DNA from: Formicarius rufipectus
Lineage: Eukaryota; Chordata; Aves; Passeriformes; Formicariidae
Reading direction: 5' to 3'
Assembly (NCBI GenBank): GCA_013399695.1
Contig: VXAU01002305.1
Coordinates: 1 to 64,000, forward strand
DNA length: 64,000 nt
The position numbers and the translations under genes were made by a program. The notes beneath the pieces are model-generated. The model was given only the letters and a program-made list of their open reading frames with translations, did not search any database and was not told where the DNA came from. Positions 26,021-38,300 of this stretch are shown here, piece by piece (position 1 is the first letter of the stretch; every line of letters begins with the position of its first letter).

Positions 26021-28173
26021 ATTTGTTTCATGCTGTCTTGCCTGGAAATGTAGAATTTCTCTTCCATCTAGTTTACTAATGGACTGAGAAGTAAAGTTTG
26101 GGAACAAAAGTAAAGAGAGAACATACAGCCCAAAGCTGCCCTGTGGCAGACTAACACATATTTTATGAAACTACTGCAGGAATCCATCCAGAGGAGTTGG
26201 AGTGCCTACAGCTTCTAAACATAACTGAAAAACCATAAAAGTCAGGCAGAATTAAAGAGAAAAATGAGAAAGGTATGCATCTTCCTTTTGTGCTCTGAAG
26301 TTCAAGAAATACCAACAGAAGGGTGGGGATGTCCTCCAGTAAACTTTGCTTTGCTCGCATTTTAGTAAATGAGAAATAGTGACAAGAGTTAGCAGAATTT
26401 GTCTTCCAGTAATCCCAAATCCGTACTGACTTACTGACTATTAGTTATCTAAGTAGTCAGAGATTATACTTCTATGTGTTATATTAAGTGTAAATAACTC
26501 ATACGTGTGGGATCTGGGCACTTCACTAATGCAAAAGTTCTACAGAATTTTCTATTTTTGTAGAAGGCTTTGAAAGCTTGGATATAACTGGATGGAGAAA
26601 ACAAGCAAGCAAGGTATACAGAAAGAGGAAATGAGTGCTTACTAGATCAGCTAATAGAGTCAAAGAAAACAGACATGTTATCTTGTGTTTACGAGTTATC
26701 CTTTTGTTTACTTTTTTTTCAGAATTATTTTTAAAGAACTGTATCTGTTTCACCCCACTAACTTTGATGATTTGCCCCATGCATTTTCTCTTCTAAATAA
26801 CTCAGTTTTTTCTGAGATCTTGGTTTCAAAATTAAATTAATTAAGGCTTCAAAAGTCTCTCAGATAGAACTAGCTGTGGAAAGTTTTGCTCATGTTTGAA
26901 TTCTCCAAATTTCTCTTTATAAAACTATTAGTACTGGCAAGTCAGAGCAAGCCTCACATTTGAGTGCTGACTTTTTGTACTGTAGCTTCACTGTAGTATT
27001 GTGCAAATTTCTGTGCAACATCAGCCATATGCTCAATTTCTTTGATAATAACATATTTAAGATTTTCATTTCAGCAGCAGGAAAAAAATCTGAGGCAGAA
27101 CCAAGGTCCATACGTAGCACTAGCACTTGATATTAATATTCAGATTAGTGGAAAAGTTAGGGGCAGCTTCATTCTTATCAATAGCATTTAATTCTGAGAG
27201 TCATAGCTCTTGCTGCTGGCATACTACAATGACTTGTGGTTCCTTTTAAAACACATTTCCATGCAGACATACTTTGCATTTTTGCTGGTAAAGCAAGCAC
27301 AAGAACCCACAAAGAGGAACTGAGGTGCCGGGTCCACACAACTCTTCCATTCCACAGGAGCTATCCAAACTGAACAGAGCTCTCTTCCAGCCCCAGCACA
27401 TCAGGAAGATGAGGGAGGACTCACTGTGTCAGAATGTTTTCAGTGCAGTTGTGATCCTTTGTAATTGATTGGTGGCTTGTTTTGTAGGTTTTTTTTAGGT
27501 TCACCAGAACACTGCTTGTTTTATACTGAAGGTTATTATACCACATTACATCTTTGGTATAATAAAACCCCAGGCAGGAAGTGCAACAAAACTCCTGAGA
27601 AAATGGTAGACCTTTTTAGCTTGTTGCTGTATTGATAAAAGTTGCTTCTGAATATGACTTTCAGAATTCCTATCAAGAGGAAAAAGAAATTGGAAATATC
27701 ATTCAGGGAAGTGTATAGGTCTATGTTACCCTGTAACACAGCAAAAATGAAGAGCAAACTCATGAAGCAGATTCTAATAGCTATTATTTTTCCCTGTGAA
27801 CTGGTGCATTACAAACAGGCCTGAGTGTAATTCCAGAAAAAGGCAATAGCAGAATGCATAAGGGGTTATACAATGACTGACATTTTGACTGTACCACAAA
27901 AGAGTGAGGCCCATCACTTGTAACTGAGTCCTCTTATTCAGTGGAAACCTTTGTTTATTTTTATGTGCCCGCTAAGGATGGTGAGCACTCGTGTTTTCGT
28001 TTGTTTGTTGAGGGTTTTTTTAAATGTTTCCTTCACTCTCTGGTACTGACAGCAACTGCCCAGAGGATTGCTGTTTGTGTTCTCTACCTCTTTCAACTTT
28101 TGGTCATATAAATCATTTGTTTACAATTACTGTGGCAACGTTGACTGCTATAGCAACATTAAATAAACTGACA

Positions 28174-28240
28174 CAAGAAAAGAGAAGAGAGAAGAGGGGA
28201 GGGAAGGGGAGGGGAGGGGAAGGAAAGAGAAAGGACAAGG
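28174..28240. repeat. GA-rich tract with a (GGGGA)n core
   Basis: A purine-only tract with five closely spaced runs of three or four G (28,197-28,220), flanked by AAGAG and GGAAA units. Confidence 0.92.
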
Positions 28241-29731
28241 AAAAGGAGAATCAAAGAAAGCACATCTTGTATGAGACTGCAGGAAGACAAAACATTTTTA
28301 CATCAGCTCACTTATTGCAGGACCAGATTCCATTCCCCTTTCTCACTCACTGAGTTAAGACACAGGGCTGGTTAAGGAGAAAAAAGCTAATAGAAGGAGT
28401 CAGGCTATCCTAATTTACCCCATGAGGCAAAGTTTCCCACTTCAATTCTTTTCAATTCCCACTACACTTATGACAAAAACAAACGAACAAAAACTCCACA
28501 ACAGAAGCAAACAAACAAAACCCCACCACTTCTTTTAATGGATCTTAATTTAAAATCAGCCATCATCACTGTTTTTACAAGTTAGATGAATCATTCAAGT
28601 CATAAGTACCAGATAACTCTCAGTGTATTTAGTTTCAAAGAACTCCTGTACAAGCACTCTAATGAGCTGGGCAAACATTTTGCAGAGGGAAGACTGAGAT
28701 ACCGAAAAAGTAAAATATTAGACATTGACTTAGAGCATATAGTGTAAAGAAATGCAGCTGAGAGCAAAGGCATGATACCACTTTATGCTTGCTCTTGGAC
28801 AAGACAAACACGAATTAAAAGCATGGCCTTATAGTTCAGAATCACTCTACAAGAGACATCATGCTATCTTAAATCCTAAGTTAAAAGTCATGGAAACCAA
28901 ATCTATTACAGGAATATTTCATAACTTCTGTATTCAGTCTCGGAAGGCTCAAAACAGCCTGTATATGCTATTTTTTTAATATAAGAGCATTAACATTTGT
29001 AAATGTTTTAAGTTTCAGTTAAAGTTTAAATTAAATTCCAGCTCAGTGGAAAATACTATTTAAATACTATTTAAAAATTGATAGTTCTTGGCAGGTTGTG
29101 TCTGTTGCTTGTACTGAAGACTTTTAAACCTAAGTAGACATTGATGGCCTTAGGTAGAAGTGGTAAACCTTCCCTAAAAAAAGGTCAACAAACTTACTAA
29201 GTTATGTTAGCAGAAATCCTAACTGAAAAAGAGAAGGGTGCAGATTAAGTCTGAGTAAGAAGACAATTTGAGGACAGGCACCACTGGACTGGAAGGCAGG
29301 ACCCTTCAGAGAGCACACGGAATCTCTGTGAACATCTTGGGGGTGCCCCTGAGGTAATGGGATACTTCAGCTGCCTGCACCGGCAGGTCTTTTGTAATGC
29401 TTAGGAGGTAGGCTATAATACATGAAAGGGAGATCTCAGGTGAGTAGACTAGAGGTCCTTAGACATCAATGAGAGAGCAGGAAATCTATATTAACTCTGA
29501 AACTCTCTCCCAGAGAGTTAGCAGTGTATGATCTCTCTTTGATACAAATACAGTGTGGTTTTTAATCTGCCAAACAGAAAACCAAGAAATGGCCATTTTT
29601 TTTCTCTTCTCATAATGATTTTCAATAAATCTCAGGCCTGCAGAAAAAACAGTGCAGGAGTATCACAAGTCTGTTTCTATAAGTAATGCAGGCAATTATT
29701 AAGACTGCCTGTTTTGCTAGTGTATTGTTTT

Positions 29732-30317
29732 CATGGTTCAACCCCAGGCCACAGCTGAGCCCCACACAGTCACTGACTCACTCCCTGCAGCAGGATGGTG
29801 GAGAAAATTGTAAAGGTAAGAAAACTTATGGGTTGAGATAAAAAGACAGCTTAAATAGGGACTGCAAAAGCTGTGCATGTAAGCAAAGTAAAACAAGGAA
29901 TTAATTCCCTGCTTCCCATGGGCAGGCAGGTGTTCAGCCATCTCCAGGAAAGCAAGGATCCATCACCTGTAATGGGAACTTGGGAAGACAAATGCCACTG
30001 ACATCCTCTTCCTTCTTCTTCACCCTATTTTCAAATGTTGAACCTGACACTGTATAGCATGGAATGTCTTTGTGGTCAGTCAGGGTCAGCTGTCCTGGTT
30101 GTGTCTCCCTGCCCAGCTTCATGTGCACCCTGACCGGCTCACTGGTGGGGCCATGTGAGAAGCAGAAAAGACCTCAATCCAGTGCAAGCACTGCCCAGCA
30201 ATAACAAAACCAAAAACATCCCTGAATAATCAACATTTATTCCAGCACAAGTCTAAACCACAGCCCCATATGAGTACTGTGGAAAAAAATAGCTCTCACC
30301 CAATCAAGACCAGTGCA
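29732..30317 (-). mobile_element. Solo LTR of an avian ERVL-like endogenous retrovirus
   Basis: The sequence matches, from memory of the family, the abundant avian LTR whose U5 end reads on the + strand as TGGTT-AACCCCAG and which contains the phrase CAGGTGTTCAGCCATCTCC (present at about 29,927-29,945). On the - strand it runs from CACTGG at 30,317 to the U5 end near 29,732. It is diverged, and the outermost TG at the low-coordinate end appears mutated. The usual TATA box seems degraded. No internal gag/pol sequence flanks it. A target duplication is not evident. Confidence 0.82.
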
Positions 30318-33300
30318 ATTATTTAGCCTCAGTCACGAGTCTTGGAAAGAAGATACAATTATGCAGTAAAGAAAGCAAACAATTTAACTACTCACAATCA
30401 TAATTAATATTTAGCAATGGAATTATAAAATATAAGGAGTTACAGAATTACTTGCAAATGCATTGAGTTCCCCAGTATTTCTCCATGACTCTCAAATCAC
30501 AGTGTCCAAGCAGACATTTTCTTCATTAGTTAATTTATGTAAAGGAGTTAATGTTGCAAGACTAAGATGCCATACAGAAGTGTAAAGTCTTTCTTTCTGA
30601 AACATTTTACACCCCTGAACAGGAATTGTCACTGCACATAAATAATGTAAACAAAAACCTATGTGAATATAAAACCATTTTACTGTCCCTTATACTTACT
30701 CAACACTCCAAAGCTAGTGTAATCTAGTTAATCAATATCAACAGATAAATAAAGGTGTTCCTGTGTGAGCTGGGTTGAAATCTACAGCCCAGTATATGTA
30801 GTTTAAGTAACAGCTATATGGAAATACAGGAGAGATCTAAGTCACATAATTAAGAAGGAGAGTAACACTATTTTATGGTCATAGAAGATAATTAAAGTGA
30901 AAAGCTTGGCAAAAGTAACTTCACTATTGTCACAGTCTCTTGCAGAAAACATTTGAAAGCAGATGAAACAAAATACACTATAGAAATCTGATGCACATCC
31001 TTCTCTCTGCCTGCTCAGTATATTTGAGAAAGTAGGAAAAGGGCAATACATGAAATTCCCATAATATCTTTCCATCTTGTAGAGAACTTCTGAAGCTGTA
31101 AAAATGGGGAACATTATAGACGAGAAGAATGACTGTTGTGCTCTCTGGGAGGTGTGGAGGGCAGAAAGTCATGCAGTCTTCATTGAGTTCTCGCTGTACT
31201 TGGATACCTGTCCTGTTTGGGGAATAGTCACTGTTCTCAGTTTTTCTTCTGCTAGGCAGTATCCCTTCCCTTCCAGTCACAAAAGAAGGGTGGTTCACCT
31301 TTTTGAATCCTTCCTCAGACTCTCCTGTACTCCCCTTTCTTTTGTAAGTGGTTCATTTAGACAAAAACTCTGTCTCCTTCATCTTATCTGTTCTGTCCAG
31401 CTTGCACATTGTGCTTTATTCATAGCTGTTTCCTATCAAATTCTTTAAATGCTTTAAGTTCAGCATTTCTTAAACAAAAACATGCTACTTTGATATATTT
31501 TAGCTATATTAGTAAGGTAACCACCACCATGAAATATGCGCACTGCAACACTCTCAAAGGAAAGGTCATCTTTCCTGCATAATGGCACGTACTTTCTGCC
31601 TTTTAGAAACTCTCATCAAATAAAAGGACATGTTTTATGTAACACTCGACATTAACCCCAGGAAGACAGGATATCAGTGGGCAGAACAACTGAAACTGGG
31701 AAAGTACCTGTGGCAGAACTAATTTCATGACAGTGCAAAAGGCAGGCAGAGAAGACAGTTGTTATTCCGCACCTTCTGCCTCTGAACAGCTGTTATGCCT
31801 ACATTGTTTCATAACAATAACTACCTGTTGCAAATACAGTAGGAAATCTTTCATCTTCACATCAATAAAATAACTTTCCACGGAGTGCTACTATGTGAAG
31901 GAAATCCAGCTGTTTATATCCAGAATGCTTAATTTACATACACCACAGGTGCAAGTTAATTACACCAAATTTGCATATATTTTTCGTAGGAAACACTGTG
32001 ACCAAGAAGGTAATTTTTTATATTAGTATATTTATAAACATGAATCTAAACTCAGAATTTATGTATTAGACTCAGTAAAGCAATTCATTCCACATAGATT
32101 TATATTATGTTGTTAGTAAACAAAAACAAACAAACAAAAAACCCAAAAAACACATAGTTGAGAAAGTAATATATTCAGTAGAGAAAAGCAGGCAATCTTT
32201 TTTATTTATTATGTGTAAAGACTGAATTGTATCATACGATCATACATTCTGGTATCAGTTAGCATTGTTCCAAAACATAGGCTTATTTCAAGAACTATTC
32301 TCTGAAAAACATGTTTTTGTAATGTCAGGTTTGAGCTGACATGACACAAGTTACCTGTAATGATGAAGTAATGACACAGAAATATTCTATTCCTTTTCTT
32401 TCCTTTTCCTTTCCCCCCAGTAAAATCAGTCACTAAAGCTTCGAGGTACTTTCTACAGTCTCTCCTGAGCTGTCTTTTAGAGTCATTAATTAGATGAGAT
32501 CAAAAAAAATTAATTTGGTATTGAAATGCTTAATGCTTTAGTGTCTGTAAGTAAAACTTGCAGGTGCCAGTAAATTCCCTATATAGTAACTTGGAAGGAG
32601 TTATCTATCTAGGTAGCAGCCAGTCTAAGAAGATGACAATATTTAATCCAGGTGGCAGGAAATGCTTTAAAAAAATCTCAAAAACCTGAATCACAGAATT
32701 CTGTCCCTTGCCTGCCTGAGAGCTGCAGTTGTCAAAATTCAGAGCTGAGGTCATGTATTCACTGATTCCTTAGCTTTGCCTGGGAACACACTTCCCAATC
32801 AAGGAGGTGGTTGAGCTGAAAATTTGCAAGTTTTTTTTTTATATCACAAATTAATTCTCAGCCAGATCAGTCCCTTGAACTGTTGAGCTTGGCTAGAATT
32901 CATTCTGGCAAATAAGACTCTGGGCAGCAACTTGAGCAAAGGTTATGGAAACCAAGGAACTGCAGCTTAAGGATGAGGTATAATGGTACAGTTAAGAGCA
33001 CCTAATAGCTGAATGCTGATAACAGGCAGAGCAGTTCTCCCCTTGGCACTGCTGGTCTTTGCTCCTTGCCTTGCATTACCAATGGTTCTCTTTTGGAACT
33101 TCAGTGATCAAGGCCAGGAAGTTAAACCGAGTTAAACTAATATTAGAGGGAGAGAAAAGTGCATTTCCATCAGATCTTACCTTTGTCTCTGCATCCACTT
33201 ACTTATGCAAAACACTGAGTACAGTGGGAGTCAGAGAAGGGAGGGTAGGGCAGGACGTGGGGAACAAAGCAGAGGCAGATTGGATGAGCAGCTGGAATAG

Positions 33301-33530
33301 TCAGAACTGTTTGATGTAGGGGTTAGATCACATCAGCTGCTAACAGCACAAAACGAAGTTCTGAATTCGAGTACTGAAACACAAGTTGTTTTCTCCTAAC
33401 AGTGTTAAATAATGTATGGATGGACTGGTAGTTTAATCTTTAGTATGACAATCTAATGATTTGAACACTTTCCTTGTCACTGGAAAATGCTGGTTGTGTT
33501 ATCTTTCCTCCGAGATTTTTGGTAGGTTTC

Positions 33531-33560
33531 TTTTTTTTTCTTTTTTTTTTTTTTTTTTTT
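33531..33560. repeat. T-run
   Basis: About 30 T with one C interruption, followed by AATATATATC. Confidence 0.9.
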
Positions 33561-34557
33561 AATATATATCTCTTATATCACATGTGAAAAACAATTATAA
33601 AACAGAAGCATATGAAGGTTTATTTTGGAGTATTTTGGTCTTCAGAAAGTCAGTAAAGATGATGGCATAAAGCATTCTGCTGTTTATCAGAAGATAGATG
33701 AGGTAACTATAAAATCATGTGGGAAACAGAAGTGAGGCCTTTAAAGATATATAAATTCAAAACATGTGATTCTGCAAATATAAAATGTTCTTTAAAATGA
33801 ATTCACTTTGCATTGCTTTCTATTGTGCTTTAATATTTGTTCTGCCTAGAAATACAGTCTGTCCCAACACGAGAGCAGATATGTTTAATGGGATTTTTTT
33901 TTTTTGACTGTGTCCACTCCCTGAAGTATAGTTGTGATCTTATCCTCCTGTTCTCTAGGCTCTTAATTTAACTTGGATACACAAATCCCCGAATGGTGAG
34001 TACAAAATAACAACTCTTTTTTCACTTTCCCTCAGTTTCTAAACTTAATATTCAACATTAGTTAAACACCCTAAAAAGTGTCTCCAGGTTTTAAGGCATT
34101 CAGACCATTGCTTACTTATTGTTAGGAGTCTTTATACACATCCAAGTTCTAACAAGTGCAAACTAAAACAACCTGTTTCTCATGTTGCCAGAGGAAAACT
34201 TCAGACCAAAGGAAAAACAGGAAAAGAAATATTGTTTAAGATTCTCTAAATTTCACTGATAATGTGATTTCTAGTAAAGGCATTTCCGTCATTTTCACAC
34301 ACATCCCTCACTGAAACAATTCATGTGTAATGAATTTTAATTCATTAAAAATTCATTTTAATCATGTTATGCAGATACCAAAGTCACAGCTTCTATGATT
34401 TCTGTTTATCCCTTCAGAAGAAGAGGATCAGTAGGATGTGCTTAATTAAATAAACCCTATTCTCTTTTTAACATCTGTCACAGCTCCATGTGGTGCTGCA
34501 GAAAAAGAATTATAAGCTTAACAATGTTGGGTAGGACTAATAAAAACATTTTAAAAG

Positions 34558-34684
34558 AAATATAATATTATATATATTTATATATGGATACATAGTATAT
34601 ATATTCATATATATATACACACTATATTCTATGTATGTTTGTGTGTGTGTATGTATATATATATACATATATATGTAATATATA
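34558..34684. repeat. AT-rich (TA)n/(TG)n repeat
   Basis: Alternating TA blocks with a TGTGTGTGTG segment in the middle. Several parts are self-complementary and could form cruciforms. No gene. Confidence 0.9.
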
Positions 34685-34959
34685 TCTTTAAATATCTTCC
34701 ATTCTTAGTCCCCATCTTTGGCAAAATCAAAAGTAGAATTTAGTCACTCAAAATAATTTACTCAGAATTTGAAGGCTTGCTTTTGTGATAAGCATTATCT
34801 GTAGTATCAAACATTTTAAACCAAAACTATTTTCCTGTCTAAACTTGACATACTTAGCATTCCGAATGTATTGTCACTTATGCAGCTCTCACCTAAGGCC
34901 ACTTGGAACCCGCAGCAAGGTATCCCTGTGCCTGTGTCCAAAGAGATTAAAAAAAGCAA

Positions 34960-35345
34960 GAAAGGCAGGGAAGGGTGCGGTAGTTGTGTCCGTTTTCAAC
35001 ACCCTCCCACATCTGAAATATTTGAAGACAGCAGTAAGATCTTCTGCTCTTAATCTTTTCTTTTAAAGGCAGAACAGCCTCAGTTCCCTCCTCATCTGTT
35101 ACACATGCTCCAGGCCTATGATCAGTTTTACAGCTCTCTGCTGGACCTGCTCCAGTGTGTCTTTCTTGCACTTGAGAGTCCAAGACTTAATAGAGTAGTC
35201 AGACTGAGATACAAGTAGTGCCAAAAAAATGAGAAAAATCCATTCTCTCAACCTACTGGTTCCACTCTAAAAGTCCTCTTGTTACTGTGGTTGGCCTTCT
35301 GCAAGGGCAAAGTAACATCTCTGTGAAAATATGGTACCACTAACA
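34960..35345 (-). mobile_element. CR1 LINE fragment, 5'-truncated and without the 3' tail
   Basis: On the + strand this region carries the complement of the conserved CR1 3' ORF2 region, with blocks such as GCTCCAGGCCTATGATCA, GGACCTGCTCCAGTGTGTC and GGTTGGCCTTCTGCAAGG. It is strongly diverged with small indels. The 3'-UTR end with TTCTATGA units is missing at the low-coordinate side, so the copy is broken at both ends. The open frames over it (34,785-35,183) are shadows of the repeat. Confidence 0.85.
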
Positions 35346-38300
35346 GGGATAAAGATTTACAACGCCAGCAACAGCAAACATTCTGTTTGGACTGTATGCT
35401 TCAATGTATCATCAGACCTCTCTTATTTCAATTTCAAACAAAACAATTATGTATCTCTTAAACATTATCATCCACCTTAGGAGACATTCTCCATTCAAGA
35501 TGGCAACTTAGCTCTTAGCCCCTAAGGAAAAAATAATACAAATGTTACTTAATTCCAAATACTGAAGAGTGAGCTAAGAAGAAATGGTTCAAGAGAAGAG
35601 ATGTAATGAGAAGGAGCAAGGAAGAGTAATGACATGGGAAGCAAGAAAGAGGGACTAGTGAACGGGCAAAATGGGAAATGGTAGGGGAAAGGGCAAGAGA
35701 ATTACTGTAGAGGTGAAAGCTGGGAAGAAATAGCCTTTAGTCTTTAAAAGCATCTGGAAAGTCTGGCAACACTAGCAAAGGCCTCTTCTCAAGCCCTAGA
35801 GCCTACTGCAAAAACAGACCCTGCTGACCTCCTCTTTCAAACCCTTTTAAAGTTCTAAACACTATAAAATCTATCCTAGTGTTTCAATAAACTCAGTGAC
35901 TGCTTGCAGTGCGTGAATCCTTGATCAGTCTTTTGGCTCTACATAATCAAATTTCCACAGTACACTGAGACTCTGGCATTGCTTCTCAGTGGCCAGTGCC
36001 AGCAGCAACCTGAGTTTCAACCATTTTAAATTTGGAATTAAGAATTTAAACCCAAATTCAGTGACTTGTTTGTCCTAAAGAGATTTTCAATGCTTCAAAT
36101 TTATGTTGTTGTTTTTTATTTAACAAAAACTCTCATCAAATCTAGCAGTTGTTCCTAACACAGTTGATTTTCTGTTAATTTTGCTTTTCAACTTTCACAT
36201 TTTGTGTTCAAACTGCCCCTACTATTTTTTTAGCCATTTGCCCCAACAGGATCAAACAGGGCATTTTTGTGTAATGAACTCCTTTCTCCATGACCACAGC
36301 TTTCACTGTGGACAGCAAAAACGTTGCAAATTGGGCTTTATTTATTTATTGTATTTGTTATATAACACCCATCCCCATGTATCTGGCTGCCCTACAAAAG
36401 TTAAAGGCAAGAATAAATAAAATAAGGCCATACCCATGGCCAGAGAGAAGCAGCTGTTCTGCCAAGAGAAGAGACAAGAAAAAACAACTCTGAGAAAGAG
36501 AGCTGTTGAGACAAATCAAGATAAAATGATCAAAGATGCACCGTCCAGAGAGGTCAGCAGAGTTTATTATTGCGGCTTTTGCGTGCCCTGTCTGCTTAAT
36601 TGCTGTGTATAAGCATTTTACAGTCAGCCCTGGAGGCTAATGCAGGTGGAGATGGTGTGCAAACCTCTCAATGGAACTAAGAAGTGCTCTGCAGCTGTCC
36701 AAAGGTCACAGCTGTGAGAAAAGAAAGAATAATGACACTCAACTGTGACTGCTTAACAAAGGTGAGAACACATGCTAGAGTCACCATCATAAAACATAAA
36801 AGTTACTGTGTTTCTATAGCAGGGACCAAGCAAAAGGAAATTAAATTATCTTTAAAATCGTTATTAAAAATAAAAGACAATACCACAAATACTGCAGATA
36901 AGTACTTTTCTCATAGTATAATTAAGACATCAAAAATCAAAATAATTTAAAAAAATTTTTAGCACTCCATTGATCTCCAACCATGTTGAGACTCTTATAG
37001 ATTAGTAAACGTACTTGAAATGTGTCTCTTCAAGCAGTGTTCTTTATTCTATTTGTTTAAAAAGGTAGGATTAAGAAAAGAGATAATATTTGAACCCTTG
37101 AAGTACAACCACATGATCTTAAATTCTTGCACAGTACAAATGCCAGCCAGATTCCCCCCAGCTTTTTAGTCTATATGACTATATGAAGATGTTGATCCCT
37201 ACCTGGGAGACATACAGGCAGGGCCAGTTTATATCTCAGCCGAATTTTGTCATTTGTACTACTAGGCAGGCAATGAGATTGTTCTGCTCTTTCGTTGTTT
37301 CTTTTTCCTCATGTTCCCTGCTGACCTGGCATGCTCCACAGGAGATACCTGCTCATATAGTAGCAGAATTTATTTCTTTCAAGGCACACATGAGCTATGT
37401 ATCTTTTCTGCCTGCAGTTGTGTCAGCTCAAATCCCTACAACTGGTATTCCTCTTTGGCTACTCAATGGTGCGCCCCTTGTGGTGTTTACCACACTTTCG
37501 CTCCTGCCAGCAGAGCTTTTCTGCAAGCACCTCCTAAAACATTCCAGTCAAACTGAGTCAAATTCACAGGATTCAATGGGAAACTTACATCTGTGCTTAG
37601 TTCCTGAATAAACCCTAACAGTTCAAAGCAGCATGTGTCCAGACTAATTTACAATAAATGAATTGGAGAAAGTAATGACACCATATGTAATACTGGTTGC
37701 TATGAGAACTTTATATTCTCTTTCTTTTTCCCTCTATCACCAGAATCCCAAGCACAATTAAAATTCCTTCTATCATGATACTGTGGTTGGAAGAGCCTGC
37801 CCTTTAAAACTTTAATAAATAATCAGACATATCTTTCTCTTCCACCAAATCCCTTGGTAAGACCCTGAGCTCCTGGCAAATTTCCAGCTATAAAGGTTTT
37901 GTGACTGTTTCCCATCCCTGTATTCCTTTCATAGCTACTTCCTCCCCAATCTCCAGACTCAGATGAAAAGACAGAGAGCACATTCCTTTTAAATGTGACA
38001 GCAGAGCCAATTCCCCAACAAACTGATTTGTCTGGTACAACCTTCCTGACTCTGTGTCTTCAGACAGAAATCCCTTCAGGGCTCTTTTCTGTGATTAGGA
38101 GACACAAAAGGCCCCGGAGACCTGTGTGCTATCTGGATTCTCAGAGATGCATTATCTCCCTCTATTATCAGGCCATCCCAACAAGCTATCATCAGGCTGA
38201 GCTTAGTTTGCTGAGGCTCTTCAACTTTTGTCATCAGATACTAAATCCATGTATAAATGAAGGCACCTTTCTTCTTTTTCTTTTAAAAAACCTGCTCGTA

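Larger units (their letters stand above)
10400..29731. other. Non-coding sequence between candidate exon D and the second LTR
   Basis: Contains the solo LTR (11,290-11,890), a CR1 tail (19,345), the AAAC repeat (21,640), an N at 23,391, the AT run (25,999) and the GA tract (28,174). The GC-richer part at 15,540-16,040 holds overlapping chance ORFs on both strands and no recognised domain. The rest is unique AT-rich DNA. Confidence 0.6.

Noticed and set aside
29738..30128. Two - strand ORFs
   Set aside because: Both fall within the ERVL-like LTR.
34785..35183. Overlapping ORFs on both strands
   Set aside because: Largely covered by the diverged CR1 fragment.
37183..37611. 142-codon + strand ORF, the longest in the window
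   Set aside because: No recognisable domain, no splice or promoter context, overlapping alternative frame open as well; composition fits chance in a locally less AT-rich stretch.
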